The notes: a model not told the origin generated them from the letters alone. Shown: positions 1 to 10,198, numbered from the stretch's first letter. The stretch: DNA of 64,000 nucleotides from Vermiculatibacterium agrestimuris (GCF_943193085.1 NZ_CALPCU010000003.1:1-64000), one strand, 5' to 3'. Translations and numbers: made by a program.

Positions 1-125
1 TTCTTCCGGGACAACTCCGCCCGGCGCAGGACAAAGGCATACAGCACCTTCGCTTCGTTGCTCAAGGGGAGCCGCCCGGCTTTTTTATACCAATATGCCT
101 CAATCCCGTTGTGGAACGTGAACAA
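1..125 (-). CDS. Replication initiator RepA_N-like fragment, partial at the left edge
   Basis: Read on the minus strand, this stretch is open and runs off the left end of the window. It contains YWYKKAGRLP followed by LSNEAKVLYAFVLRRAELS. That matches the pattern LSxEAKxLYxxxLxRxxLSxKN seen at the start of RepA_N (replication initiator protein A) domains of plasmids and integrative elements. No convincing start codon or ribosome binding site is visible; the only candidate is a TTG at 125-123. The fragment could be the 5' end of an intact gene outside the window or a degenerate remnant. The opposite strand is also open over the first 120 bases, so the call rests on the motif alone. Confidence 0.35.
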   Translation of the reverse strand, partial: MFTFHNGIEAYWYKKAGRLPLSNEAKVLYAFVLRRAELSRK

Positions 126-182
126 ATTGTGAACAGAAAATTTGGGCAAAATACTAAAGTATCTTAAATATATAGAAATTGC

Positions 183-210
183 TTGAAACACGGCATATTT
201 ATGGTATTAT
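183..210 (+). promoter_or_regulatory. Predicted sigma-A promoter of the permease gene
   Basis: TTGAAA at 183-188 and TATTAT at 205-210 are separated by 16 bases in an AT-rich stretch. It lies about 50 bases upstream of the AAGGAGG ribosome binding site (245-251) and the ATG at 259. The rest of 126-258 is AT-rich and shows no gene. Confidence 0.5.
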
Positions 211-258
211 AAATATGCTTAATAATTAAGCGACAAAATTGTAGAAGGAGGAAAAGAG

Positions 259-1641
259 ATGAAACAGGCAGAAAAGAAAAAATTAGGGTTACTTGATATC
301 TTTGGCTTGGGGGTCGGCGGGACAATTGGCTCAGGGATCTTTGTCATGTTGGGTTCGGGAATCGGATACACCGGAAGATCCATTGTACTGGCGTTGTGCA
401 TTGCCAGCGTGTACATCCTTTTTGCGTATCTGTATCACCCCATTATGGCATCCATGTTTGTCATGCCTGGCGGAGATTATGATATGAGGGCCATGCTGCT
501 GGGGCCGACGATGACCGGCTTTTCCGCATTGGTCACCCTTCTGAACGGCTTTGGCATGGCGTCCTTTGGCATGGCGTTCTCCAGCTATTTTGTCTCTGTA
601 TTTACAAGTCTGGAGCCCTATCAAAATTTGATAGCGGCCGCACTGATGCTGGTGTTTTTCGGTATGTCGCTGGGCGGAACAAAGATGATGTCCAGTGTGA
701 CGACGGTGATTACCTTTGTGCTGCTGGCGTCTATTGCCATGTTTGTGATTATGGGTGTGCCGCAGGTAAAGCCGGGCTTTTGGTCAAATGAGGACGGACT
801 TTTCTGGGCCAACGGCGCCCAAGGCTTTATCAGCGCCATTGCGATCATGGCCTTTGCGTGCCAAGGTACCACACAGCCCCCTGTTTCCGTCATGGCGACC
901 ACAAAGAAAGCGCGCCGCACGATCCCCTTGGGAATTCTGCTTATTACCATAACAGTGGGCATTGTGTATGCACTGATGGGCTATGTGGCCAGCGGTGTGC
1001 TTCCGGTAGAGCAGGTCATGGGGCAGAATCTGTCCTTGGTAGCCGGAGAGATCTTTACCCCCACGCTGTTTAAGGTGTTTATTTTGGGCGCGGCCTGCTG
1101 TGCTATCATGTCCTCTCTGTGTGCCGGCATCGTAATGCAGCGTTATCCGCTGCTGGCGGTGGCGGAAGACGGCTGGCTGCCCAAGGTTTTTAAAAGGACG
1201 ACGAAGAACGGCTATCCTTACATGGTGATGGGCTTGCTGCTGGCCTTCTCCATCCTGCCGCTGTTTACCGACTTGACCATTGACACCCTGATCTCTTTGG
1301 TCATGATCCCCACCATGGCCATCAACGCGTACATGAACATCTCGCTGATCAAATTGGTAAAGGATTATCCGGAGCAGTGGAAGAACGCGACGCTCCATAT
1401 GCCTACGCCGGTATTTAATGTGGTATGCGTGGCCAGCGCCGCTTGCGCATTGGCCGTGGCCTATTACCTGTTTAAGGATATGAACACTACCTCTATGATC
1501 CTTTGCGTGGTAGTAATTGCGGCAATGATCATTCTGTCTCAGATCAGCCTGCGGACGGGCTCGGTGAAAAAGGAAGACCTGCTGGCAAAGCGGGAAGAGA
1601 TCGCCGCAGCCGCTATTGCCGCCACAGCGGCGGAGGACTAA
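259..1641 (+). CDS. APC-superfamily amino acid permease
   Basis: This is a 460-residue, almost wholly hydrophobic protein of the amino acid-polyamine-organocation (APC) transporter superfamily, expected to sit in the cytoplasmic membrane with about 12 helices. The diagnostic first-helix motif GLGVGGTIGSGIF is at residues 16-28, matching the substrate-binding unwound helix of family members. The length is typical. The start is fixed by an AAGGAGG site eight bases upstream. The stop is only five bases before the next start, and the ribosome binding site of the next gene lies inside this gene's end, so the two are co-transcribed and probably translationally coupled. The partner is a C-S lyase-type PLP enzyme, so a sulfur amino acid substrate such as cystine or cystathionine is a reasonable inference. 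The sequence alone does not give the substrate. Confidence 0.9.
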   Translation: MKQAEKKKLGLLDIFGLGVGGTIGSGIFVMLGSGIGYTGRSIVLALCIASVYILFAYLYHPIMASMFVMPGGDYDMRAMLLGPTMTGFSALVTLLNGFGMASFGMAFSSYFVSVFTSLEPYQNLIAAALMLVFFGMSLGGTKMMSSVTTVITFVLLASIAMFVIMGVPQVKPGFWSNEDGLFWANGAQGFISAIAIMAFACQGTTQPPVSVMATTKKARRTIPLGILLITITVGIVYALMGYVASGVLPVEQVMGQNLSLVAGEIFTPTLFKVFILGAACCAIMSSLCAGIVMQRYPLLAVAEDGWLPKVFKRTTKNGYPYMVMGLLLAFSILPLFTDLTIDTLISLVMIPTMAINAYMNISLIKLVKDYPEQWKNATLHMPTPVFNVVCVASAACALAVAYYLFKDMNTTSMILCVVVIAAMIILSQISLRTGSVKKEDLLAKREEIAAAAIAATAAED

Positions 1642-1646
1642 GACGC

Positions 1647-2855
1647 ATGAAATATGATTTTACCTCGGTCATCGACCGAAGAGGAAAGGACGCTTTAGCG
1701 GTAGATGCTGTTGGAGCGGTGCCCGGCGGCCCGGGATTGCCCGGGGAGGGGTTTGACATTATCCCCATGTGGGTGGCAGATATGAATTTTCCCACCTGCC
1801 CTACGATCCCGGAGGCCATTATTGAGCGGGCCAAACACCCGATGTACGGCTATTTTCAGCCGCGGGAGGAGTATACCCAGGAGATCATCCACTGGCAGGA
1901 AAAGCGCAACGGGGTCACGGGTTTAACGAAGGAATGTATCGGCTATCAAAACGGTGTGTTGGGTGGGGTTGTCGCGGCTCTGAATATCCTTTGTTCTAAG
2001 GGCGGGAATGTGCTGATCCACTCTCCCGCCTATGTGGGCTTCATTGACAGCCTGACCAACAACGGATACAACGCCGTGTATTCTTCTCTGGTGAAGGATG
2101 AGCGGGGAATTTGGCGAATGGACTTTGAGGACATGGAACGGAAGATCAAAGAGAAGTCCATCCACACGGCGATTTTTTGTACGCCCCACAATCCCTATGG
2201 ACGGGTTTGGGAAGAATGGGAAGTAAAACAATTCATGGATCTGTGCAAAAAATATGACGTCTATGTGGTTTCCGATGAAATTTGGTCGGACATTATTCTG
2301 ACGGGCCACAGGCATATTCCGCCTCAGTCCGTGAGTGAAGACGCCCGCAACCGGACTGTAGCAGTCTACGCTCCGTCGAAAACATTTAACCTGGGTGGGC
2401 TGATCGGGGCATATCACATTATTTATAATAAATGGCTTCGGGATCGGGTGGAGAAGGAAGCGTCTCTGTCCCGGTATAATGAAATGAACGTACTGACCAT
2501 GCACGCCCTGATCGGAGCATACAGGCCGGAGGGATATGAGTGGTGTGACGAGCTGTGCCAAACGCTTACGGAAAACATCAATTGGGCAGTGGATTACATC
2601 AACCAACACTTTGAAGGCGTAGAGGTCACGAAACCGGAAGGAACCTATATGCTGTTCCTTGATTGCAGTGAATGGTGCGCCAAGCACAAAAAGACCCTGG
2701 AAGAGCTGGAGAATATGGGGTATAAGGTTGGAGTTGCCTGGCAGGACGGAAAAATGTTTCACGGCCCCTGCCATATCCGGATGAATCTGGCGCTGCCCTT
2801 GTCCCGGGTCAAGGAAGCCTTTGACCGACTGGACAAATACGTGTTCAACGCATAA
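1647..2855 (+). CDS. MalY/PatB-family PLP-dependent aminotransferase / C-S lyase
   Basis: This 402-residue fold-type I PLP enzyme resembles the MalY/PatB group, which cleaves the C-S bond of cystathionine, cystine or related substrates to give a thiol, pyruvate and ammonia. Features seen: FDIIPMWVADMNF near the N-terminus, NPYGRVW and SDEIWSDI for cofactor binding, and the Schiff-base lysine at K245 in APSKTFNLGG. The ATG at 1647 is chosen over upstream in-frame codons because GGAGG lies at 1632-1636 and because the protein then begins MKYDFTSVIDRR, the normal family N-terminus. It follows the permease by five bases in one operon, suggesting uptake and breakdown of an amino acid. Aminotransferase activity on other substrates cannot be excluded. 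Confidence 0.88.
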   Translation: MKYDFTSVIDRRGKDALAVDAVGAVPGGPGLPGEGFDIIPMWVADMNFPTCPTIPEAIIERAKHPMYGYFQPREEYTQEIIHWQEKRNGVTGLTKECIGYQNGVLGGVVAALNILCSKGGNVLIHSPAYVGFIDSLTNNGYNAVYSSLVKDERGIWRMDFEDMERKIKEKSIHTAIFCTPHNPYGRVWEEWEVKQFMDLCKKYDVYVVSDEIWSDIILTGHRHIPPQSVSEDARNRTVAVYAPSKTFNLGGLIGAYHIIYNKWLRDRVEKEASLSRYNEMNVLTMHALIGAYRPEGYEWCDELCQTLTENINWAVDYINQHFEGVEVTKPEGTYMLFLDCSEWCAKHKKTLEELENMGYKVGVAWQDGKMFHGPCHIRMNLALPLSRVKEAFDRLDKYVFNA

Positions 2856-2878
2856 GACAAATTCCTCACCTCTCTCTT

Positions 2879-2903
2879 AGGGGCGGCCCTCCGGGCCGCC
2901 CCT
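2879..2903 (+). terminator. Intrinsic terminator-like hairpin after the permease-lyase operon
   Basis: An 11-bp perfect GC-rich stem (2879-2889 with 2893-2903) closes a three-base loop 23 bases after the lyase stop codon. The following bases are ACTTATTT rather than a pure T run, so it ends the operon but may be a leaky terminator. Confidence 0.65.
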
Positions 2904-2942
2904 ACTTATTTACAAATTCTTCTTTTTTATTGTGGGAAAGTG

Positions 2943-2951
2943 TGGTATACT
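2943..2951 (+). promoter_or_regulatory. Predicted extended -10 promoter of secA
   Basis: TGGTATACT forms an extended -10 element (TG at 2943-2944, TATACT at 2946-2951). There is no good -35 box, which is common for extended -10 promoters. It lies about 50 bases before the secA start at 3005. Confidence 0.45.
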
Positions 2952-3004
2952 ATACCCTGTTGTATTATGGATATATCACCCCGCAAAGGAAAGGTGAACA
3001 AGAT

Positions 3005-5767
<2,763 letters not shown>

Positions 5768-5817
5768 GCGTCTGAAGGTGTGGGCGGCCTGCCCCGCTGT
5801 GATAGAATTTGAGCGCC

Positions 5818-5853
5818 AGCCCTCACCGATCCCGACAGGGGGCGGTGAGGGCT
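5818..5853 (+). terminator. Inverted repeat between secA and pgeF, weak terminator
   Basis: An 11-bp perfect stem (AGCCCTCACCG at 5818-5828 with its complement at 5843-5853) encloses a 14-base loop 50 bases past the secA stop. It is followed by GCGTTTAT instead of a clean T run, so it may attenuate rather than stop transcription into pgeF. No clear promoter is visible between the two genes. Confidence 0.5.
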
Positions 5854-5875
5854 GCGTTTATAGGGAGGCAAAGCA

Positions 5876-6694
5876 ATGGCCTTTTATGACAAGAAAACCG
5901 ATGGACTGATCCTGCACACCTCTTCTCTTCTGGAGGAGGCGGGGGTCATTCACGCCGTCACTACTCGGCCGGGAGGGGCGTCGGAGGGCATCTACACCTC
6001 TTTGAATCTGGGACGAAACCGGGGAGACGCGCCGGAAAAGGTGCAGGAAAATTACCGGCGGGTCTGCGCTGCCCTGGGGGTGGACATACATCGAATGGTG
6101 TCCTCCAGTCAAGTACATGGCGACCTGGTTCGGCGGGTCACGGAGGAGGATATCGGGAAGGGGCTGGACAGGGAGATCGATTACGACGCCGATGGACTGG
6201 TGACCGATATCCCCGGCGCGACCCTGACGGTTTTCGGGGCAGACTGCCTTACTATTCTGCTCTATGACCCCTTCAAACAGGTCGCCGGCGCCGTCCACGC
6301 CGGATGGCGGGGCACTGCCCTGGGCATCACAGAGCGGGCAGTGGAGCGGATGGTGAGCGACTACGGATGTCGTCCGGAGCACATCCTGGCGGCCGTTGGG
6401 CCGGGGATATCCCGATGCTGTTTTGAGACGGACGAGGACGTTCCCAGGGCAATGGAAAAGGCTCTGGGAGAGGCTGCGTTTGACTTTGTAGACAGGAAAG
6501 AAAATGGGAAATATCACGTTGATCTAAAGGGGATAAATGCATTGCGGCTGAAGCGATGCGGCGTTTTGACTACAAACATAGACGTATCTCCTGACTGCAC
6601 CATGTGCGCGTCGGAGAAGTACTGGTCGCACCGCGCCACAGAGGGCCGGCGCGGCAGCCAGGCGTCCCTGATCTGCTTGAGGGAAAAGATATGA
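5876..6694 (+). CDS. pgeF: PgeF/YfiH-family protein (multi-copper-oxidase-like 'laccase domain' purine nucleosidase)
   Basis: This 272-residue protein belongs to the YfiH/YlmD/LACC1 family (formerly DUF152). Family members act as purine nucleoside phosphorylase/adenosine deaminase, and bacterial homologues have been linked to peptidoglycan editing. The conserved metal or active-site triad is visible: H81 in SQVHGD, C124 in GADCLTILL and H141 in VHAGWRGT. The GPGISRCCFE signature is also present. The length is typical. A GGGAGG site lies just upstream of the ATG. The stop overlaps the next start by ATGA (6691-6694), so the lipoprotein downstream is translationally coupled. The old names polyphenol oxidase or laccase are family labels rather than a likely function here. 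Confidence 0.88.
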   Translation: MAFYDKKTDGLILHTSSLLEEAGVIHAVTTRPGGASEGIYTSLNLGRNRGDAPEKVQENYRRVCAALGVDIHRMVSSSQVHGDLVRRVTEEDIGKGLDREIDYDADGLVTDIPGATLTVFGADCLTILLYDPFKQVAGAVHAGWRGTALGITERAVERMVSDYGCRPEHILAAVGPGISRCCFETDEDVPRAMEKALGEAAFDFVDRKENGKYHVDLKGINALRLKRCGVLTTNIDVSPDCTMCASEKYWSHRATEGRRGSQASLICLREKI

Positions 6695-8232
6695 AAAGGG
6701 GAGGAGAAAGAGCGCTGGCTTTGGCGCTGATGATGGCGGTGGGATTGTCCGGCTGCGGCCAGCCTCACCTGGAGGCGCCGCTGGAGGAGGTCACGGCCAC
6801 CCCCGTCAACACAGCGGCCGGGGTGAAGGAGGAGAAGCCCTTTGCCCTGGCCTGCTATCCCGCCGGCGGATTCCACCCGATCAATGGAAATAACCGCATC
6901 AATCTGATGCTCTCTCCCCTGCTCTACCGGGGACTGTTCTCCGTGGACGGACAGTTTCGGGCGAAGGAGGAGCTGTGCGAGAGCTATACTGTCAGCGAGG
7001 ATGGCCTTGTATGGACGTTTCACCTGGTTCAGGCCAGCTTTTCCGACGGCTCGTCCCTGACGGGTGCAGATGTGGCCGCGTCTCTGGAACAGGCGAGAAA
7101 AAGCGCCCGGTATGGCGGACGGTTGAAGGATGTGAACCGGGTGACGCCGGGAGATGGATCGGTGACGCTGACCCTTTCCCGGGCCAACGGAGCCCTGCCG
7201 CTTTTATTGGATATCCCCATTTTCAAGGAGAGCGAGGATCCCCAGCGGCCGCTGGGGACGGGGCGGTATTATCTGGCGGGAGAGGGGGAAAAGCTGTGCC
7301 TGGCGGCCCGGGATGGGACGGAGGCGCCTGTGGATCCCATCCCCCTGCGCTCCATCAGCTCCGGGGATGACCTGGTTTACGCCTTTGACGCTCAGGAGGT
7401 CGCTCTGGTGGACGCGGATCTGACCGGCACCAACAGCCTGGGCTACTCCGGACGCTTTGAGACCACGGATTACCCCACGTCCACGCTGCTCTACGTGGGG
7501 TGCAACACAAGGAGCGGGGCGTGCCGGGATGTGCGGGTGCGCCAAGCACTGCTGCGCGCCTTTGACCGAGAGGGCATTGCGCGGCGCCTTCTGGATCGTC
7601 ACGCCGTGGCCTCGCCCCTGCCTATTCACCCCTGGGCGGAGTGCTACGACGGGGAACTGGCGGAGAGTCTGCGGCAGGATCTGACAGTGACAGGAGAGAT
7701 CTTGAAGCTGGCGGGTTGGGAGCCGGATGAGGAGGGCCGCCTGCGGCAGGGGCGCAGCGCGTTGACCCTGCGGCTGATCGTGAACCAGGACAACATTTAT
7801 AAAGTAACGGTGGCCGAGGCCCTGGCGGAAACGCTGCGGGAGCTGGGCTGTGACGTGACGCTGGCCAAGCTGCCCTGGGAGGAATTTACCGTGGCTCTGA
7901 GCCGGGGGGAGTTCGACCTCTATTTGGGAGAGACCACGCTTACCGCTGATTTTGACCCGGAGGCGCTGCTCTCCGGCAGCCTGAATTATGGCGGCTTTAC
8001 CGACCGGGAGACAGATGAGCTTTTGGAGCGTTATCGGGGCGCCGAGGGTACGGCGCGGGTCATGGCGGCTTCTGAGCTCTGGACGCGGGTGGCGGAGATG
8101 GCGCCTGTCCTGCCGCTGTGCTTTAAGAACGGCTCTCTTTTGACACAATGGGGCCGCTTGAGCGGTATGAAGCCCACCCAGCGGGATGTGTTTGCCGGAA
8201 TGGAGGAGTGGAAGGTAACAGAACGTTCCTGA
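6691..8232 (+). CDS. ABC-type oligopeptide/nickel family 5 solute-binding lipoprotein
   Basis: This 513-residue lipoprotein fits the extracytoplasmic solute-binding family 5 (peptide, nickel and related ligands). Residues 1-21 form a lipoprotein signal with the lipobox LSGC and lipidated C22. The body shows family hallmarks: LLYRGLFSVDG, the WTFHL/FSDGSSLTGADV block near the N-terminal lobe, and VRQALLRAFDREGIARRL in the second lobe. The start at 6691 overlaps the pgeF stop, has GAGGG upstream, and discards an upstream in-frame extension that lies inside pgeF. No permease or ATPase genes are adjacent, so it either feeds a transporter encoded elsewhere or acts as a sensor lipoprotein. The response regulator downstream is separately promoted. 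The ligand is unknown. Confidence 0.85.
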   Translation: MKRGGERALALALMMAVGLSGCGQPHLEAPLEEVTATPVNTAAGVKEEKPFALACYPAGGFHPINGNNRINLMLSPLLYRGLFSVDGQFRAKEELCESYTVSEDGLVWTFHLVQASFSDGSSLTGADVAASLEQARKSARYGGRLKDVNRVTPGDGSVTLTLSRANGALPLLLDIPIFKESEDPQRPLGTGRYYLAGEGEKLCLAARDGTEAPVDPIPLRSISSGDDLVYAFDAQEVALVDADLTGTNSLGYSGRFETTDYPTSTLLYVGCNTRSGACRDVRVRQALLRAFDREGIARRLLDRHAVASPLPIHPWAECYDGELAESLRQDLTVTGEILKLAGWEPDEEGRLRQGRSALTLRLIVNQDNIYKVTVAEALAETLRELGCDVTLAKLPWEEFTVALSRGEFDLYLGETTLTADFDPEALLSGSLNYGGFTDRETDELLERYRGAEGTARVMAASELWTRVAEMAPVLPLCFKNGSLLTQWGRLSGMKPTQRDVFAGMEEWKVTERS

Positions 8233-8260
8233 AGATTTTCTGACAACGGAGCGCTGCGTC

Positions 8261-8289
8261 TTGACGGAGGAAAAAGGGCTGGATATAAT
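8261..8289 (+). promoter_or_regulatory. Strong sigma-A promoter of the response regulator gene
   Basis: TTGACG at 8261-8266 and a perfect TATAAT at 8284-8289 are separated by exactly 17 bases. They lie 28 bases after the lipoprotein stop and give a leader of about 100 bases before the ATG at 8398. Confidence 0.8.
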
Positions 8290-8397
8290 AGGACGAAAGC
8301 GAAGAATATAGAAGAAGGGAAAATACGCTGGTTACATTTGTAATCCATTGGGGCACAACGAAGACAAGAATAGTCACAACGATTTGGGAGGGCGCGT

Positions 8398-9087
8398 ATG
8401 GAGGCCAATATTCTGGTGGTAGACGATGAGCCTGAGATCGTCGATCTGGTGACGGTATATCTCCGGGGAGAGGGATTTCAGGTGTTCCCCTGTGGTTCGG
8501 GCACGGAGGCTCTGGCTGTGGTGGCCCGGGAAAAGCTGGATATGGCGGTACTGGATGTGATGCTGCCCGACATCTCCGGCATGAGCCTGTGCGCAGAAAT
8601 TCGGCGCAGCCATCAGTTTCCCATTTTGATGCTCACTGCCCGCAGCGAGGATACGGACAAGATCACCGGGCTGACGGTGGGGGCGGACGATTACATGACA
8701 AAGCCCTTCAGCCCCCTGGAGCTGGTGGCCCGGGTGAAGGCCCAGCTGCGCCGCTACACCAGCTATAACGGCGGGGAACGGGAGACGGGAGAGACTTTAA
8801 ATATCAACGGTTTGACCATTAACAAAACCACCCACCAGTGCTGGCTCTACGATGAGCTGCTGAACCTGACGCCCATCGAGTTTGACATTTTGTGGCTGCT
8901 GTGCGCCAACCGGGGGAAGGTCATCTCCGCGGAGGAGCTTTTTGAGACGGTCTGGGGGGAGAAATATCTGGATCGGAACAATACAGTGATGGTGCACATC
9001 CGGCGGCTTCGGGAAAAACTGGGGGAGCCGGGACGCAGCCCCCGGTTTATTAAGACGGTCTGGGGTGTAGGATATAAGGTGGAGTGA
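8398..9087 (+). CDS. OmpR/PhoB-family two-component response regulator (orphan)
   Basis: This 229-residue regulator has an N-terminal receiver domain and a C-terminal winged-helix DNA-binding domain. Receiver residues are intact: acidic pair D9-D10, phospho-acceptor D53 in VLDVMLPD, T80 in MLTARS and K102 in MTKPFSP. The effector domain, from about residue 130, ends in the typical VWGVGYKVE. The overall look is VanR-like. GGGAGG precedes the ATG. It has its own strong promoter and is followed directly by tRNA genes, so no histidine kinase is adjacent; phosphorylation must come from an unlinked kinase. The upstream lipoprotein may be a sensor or target, but this is only inferred from position. 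Confidence 0.93.
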   Translation: MEANILVVDDEPEIVDLVTVYLRGEGFQVFPCGSGTEALAVVAREKLDMAVLDVMLPDISGMSLCAEIRRSHQFPILMLTARSEDTDKITGLTVGADDYMTKPFSPLELVARVKAQLRRYTSYNGGERETGETLNINGLTINKTTHQCWLYDELLNLTPIEFDILWLLCANRGKVISAEELFETVWGEKYLDRNNTVMVHIRRLREKLGEPGRSPRFIKTVWGVGYKVE

Positions 9088-9127
9088 GAAAAGACGGAAA
9101 AAATTGCGGCTTTCCGCAAATTTTTGA

Positions 9128-9156
9128 TTGACATAGGGGGAGAAATCGGGTATACT
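9128..9156 (+). promoter_or_regulatory. Consensus sigma-A promoter of the tRNA cluster
   Basis: A perfect TTGACA at 9128-9133 and TATACT at 9151-9156 are 17 bases apart. They lie about 30 bases upstream of the first tRNA, as expected for a strong stable-RNA promoter. Confidence 0.85.
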
Positions 9157-9185
9157 AATTCATGCCCGTTCGGCGAGGGCCCTAT

Positions 9186-9262
9186 GGCGGCATAGCTCAG
9201 TTGGCTAGAGCACACGGTTCATACCCGTGGTGTCCCCGGTTCAAATCCAGGTGCCGCTACCA
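9186..9262 (+). tRNA. tRNA-Met (CAT), elongator type
   Basis: This is a 77-base cloverleaf with encoded CCA. The acceptor stem GGCGGCA pairs with TGCCGCT (a G-T pair at 1-72). The anticodon loop TTCATAC reads AUG. The body closely resembles the Bacillota elongator tRNA-Met and lacks the unpaired C1-A72 of initiators. A lysidine-modified tRNA-Ile is less likely from this similarity. Confidence 0.93.
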
Positions 9263-9266
9263 TTCT

Positions 9267-9291
9267 CCACGGGGCGCCGGGCGTCCCGTGG
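9267..9291 (+). other. Inverted repeat in the tRNA spacer
   Basis: CCACGGG at 9267-9273 pairs with CCCGTGG at 9285-9291 in the spacer between the first two tRNAs. It lacks a T tract, so it is more likely a processing structure within the tRNA transcript than a terminator. The spacer 9263-9327 holds no gene. Confidence 0.3.
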
Positions 9292-9327
9292 GGACATCTT
9301 TCGGCCGGATGCGTCGGGGGGAACCAT

Positions 9328-9402
9328 GGCGCGTTGGTCAAGAGGTTAAGACACCGCCCTTTCACGGCGGTAACATGGGTTCGATTCCCATACGCGTCAC
9401 CA
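9328..9402 (+). tRNA. tRNA-Glu (TTC)
   Basis: This is a 75-base cloverleaf with encoded CCA. The acceptor GGCGCGT pairs with ACGCGTC. The anticodon stem CCGCC/GGCGG encloses the loop CTTTCAC with anticodon TTC. The T arm ATGGG-TTCGATT-CCCAT is perfect. Confidence 0.94.
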
Positions 9403-9405
9403 TAT

Positions 9406-9482
9406 GGAGGCTTAGCTCAGCTGGTTAGAGCGCCTGCTTCACACGCAGGAGGTCACTGGTTCGAGTCCAGTAGTCTCCACCA
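9406..9482 (+). tRNA. tRNA-Val (CAC)
   Basis: This is a 77-base cloverleaf with encoded CCA, three bases after tRNA-Glu. The acceptor GGAGGCT pairs with AGTCTCC. The anticodon stem CCTGC/GCAGG encloses the loop TTCACAC with anticodon CAC. Confidence 0.94.
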
Positions 9483-9521
9483 AAAGAAATGGGACACCGT
9501 AAGGTGTCCCATTTCTTTTGG
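9482..9521 (+). terminator. Terminator of the tRNA cluster
   Basis: A long near-perfect hairpin (AAAAGAAATGGGACACC, loop GTAA, then its complement ending TTTCTTTTG) begins at the last tRNA base. The A-rich and T-rich arms make it effective in both directions. Confidence 0.88.
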
Positions 9522-9566
9522 TATAGAGCCTTAGCGGGAGCCAAAATCCAATTGTGGTTCCTCAAT

Positions 9567-9604
9567 AAAAAAGAGGCCGCCCATTGCTGGGCGGCCTCTT
9601 TTTC
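9567..9604 (-). terminator. Terminator of the cold-shock gene, bidirectional
   Basis: AAAAAAGAGGCCGCCC, a short loop, and GGGCGGCCTCTTTTT form a strong hairpin nine bases beyond the cold-shock stop codon on the minus strand. T tracts on both sides let it also stop readthrough from the tRNA side. Confidence 0.88.
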
Positions 9605-9612
9605 GGTTCAAA

Positions 9613-9825
9613 TTAGTCGGCGACGACGTTGACAGCGCGGAGCTTGCCGGGATCCTTGGGATCGGGCTCGGTGTCGTAGGTCACCTTCTGGCCCTCAGCC
9701 AGGGTGCGGAAGCCGTCGGCCTGGATGGCGGAGAAGTGGACGAACACGTCGCCGCTGCCGTCATCGTTGGAGATGAAGCCGAAGCCCTTTTCGTTGTTAA
9801 ACCATTTGACAGTGCCGTGATTCAT
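9613..9825 (-). CDS. Cold-shock protein (CspA family)
   Basis: This 70-residue, single cold-shock domain RNA chaperone binds single-stranded RNA and DNA and melts mRNA secondary structure. The start MNHGTVKWFNNEKGFGFI contains RNP1 (KGFGFI), and DVFVHFSAI is RNP2. The length and the end KLRAVNVVAD are typical of the family. AGGAGG precedes the ATG. It is transcribed toward the tRNA cluster and separated from it by two hairpin terminators. A consensus promoter and a leader of about 117 bases containing a stem-loop precede it, the arrangement used by many csp genes for post-transcriptional control. The symbol is left blank because csp paralogues cannot be told apart here. Confidence 0.97.
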   Translation of the reverse strand: MNHGTVKWFNNEKGFGFISNDDGSGDVFVHFSAIQADGFRTLAEGQKVTYDTEPDPKDPGKLRAVNVVAD

Positions 9826-9880
9826 AGTGTTTTGCCTCCTAAAAGTTGTTATCCCGCCGCAAAAAAAGAAGCCGCCCCGC

Positions 9881-9906
9881 GTATGTCAAAATGGAAACTG
9901 ACGTAC
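9881..9906 (-). promoter_or_regulatory. Stem-loop in the csp 5' leader
   Basis: GTATGTCA at 9881-9888 pairs with TGACGTAC at 9899-9906 (eight pairs with one G-T) across a 10-base loop. It lies within the predicted leader of about 117 bases of the cold-shock mRNA. It could take part in temperature-dependent folding, but this is inferred only from location. Confidence 0.4.
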
Positions 9907-9948
9907 ACAAGGTGGCGATCAATTTTTACATTTTAAGATACAAGAGAC

Positions 9949-9977
9949 AGTATAGCCATAAAAAAAGGAAATGTCAA
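9949..9977 (-). promoter_or_regulatory. Consensus sigma-A promoter of the cold-shock gene
   Basis: On the minus strand, TTGACA (9977-9972) and TATACT (9954-9949) are exactly 17 bases apart, with a T-rich spacer. Confidence 0.87.
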
Positions 9978-10076
9978 GAGAAATATTGAATTTATGAGTT
10001 TAAAAATGGACGCCGGCCAAAGGAGGAGAAAAAACGCCGGGCGACCGCCAGAACCAAATGGGACAGGGCAAACCGG

Positions 10077-10104
10077 TTGCTTTTGAACTGAATTTGTGTA
10101 TAAT
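10077..10104 (+). promoter_or_regulatory. Predicted promoter of the SprT-like gene
   Basis: TTGCTT at 10077-10082 and a perfect TATAAT at 10099-10104 are 16 bases apart. This places transcription start near 10,111 and argues against start codons upstream of it. Confidence 0.6.
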
Positions 10105-10198
10105 GGGGGTAAAGGGTGGGGCGTCAATAAGCGAAACCCTTAAAAATGAACGGGTTACAAACGTAGTCACAAATGGAAACGACGGGGAGTGGACGGAC

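Noticed and set aside
9186..9262. Initiator tRNA-fMet
   Set aside because: The acceptor stem is fully paired (G1-T72), and the body resembles the Bacillota elongator tRNA-Met.
10058..10198. N-terminal extension of the SprT-like protein from ATG 10058
   Set aside because: A consensus TATAAT lies within the extension, and GTG 10199 has a ribosome binding site. The extension has no recognisable domain.
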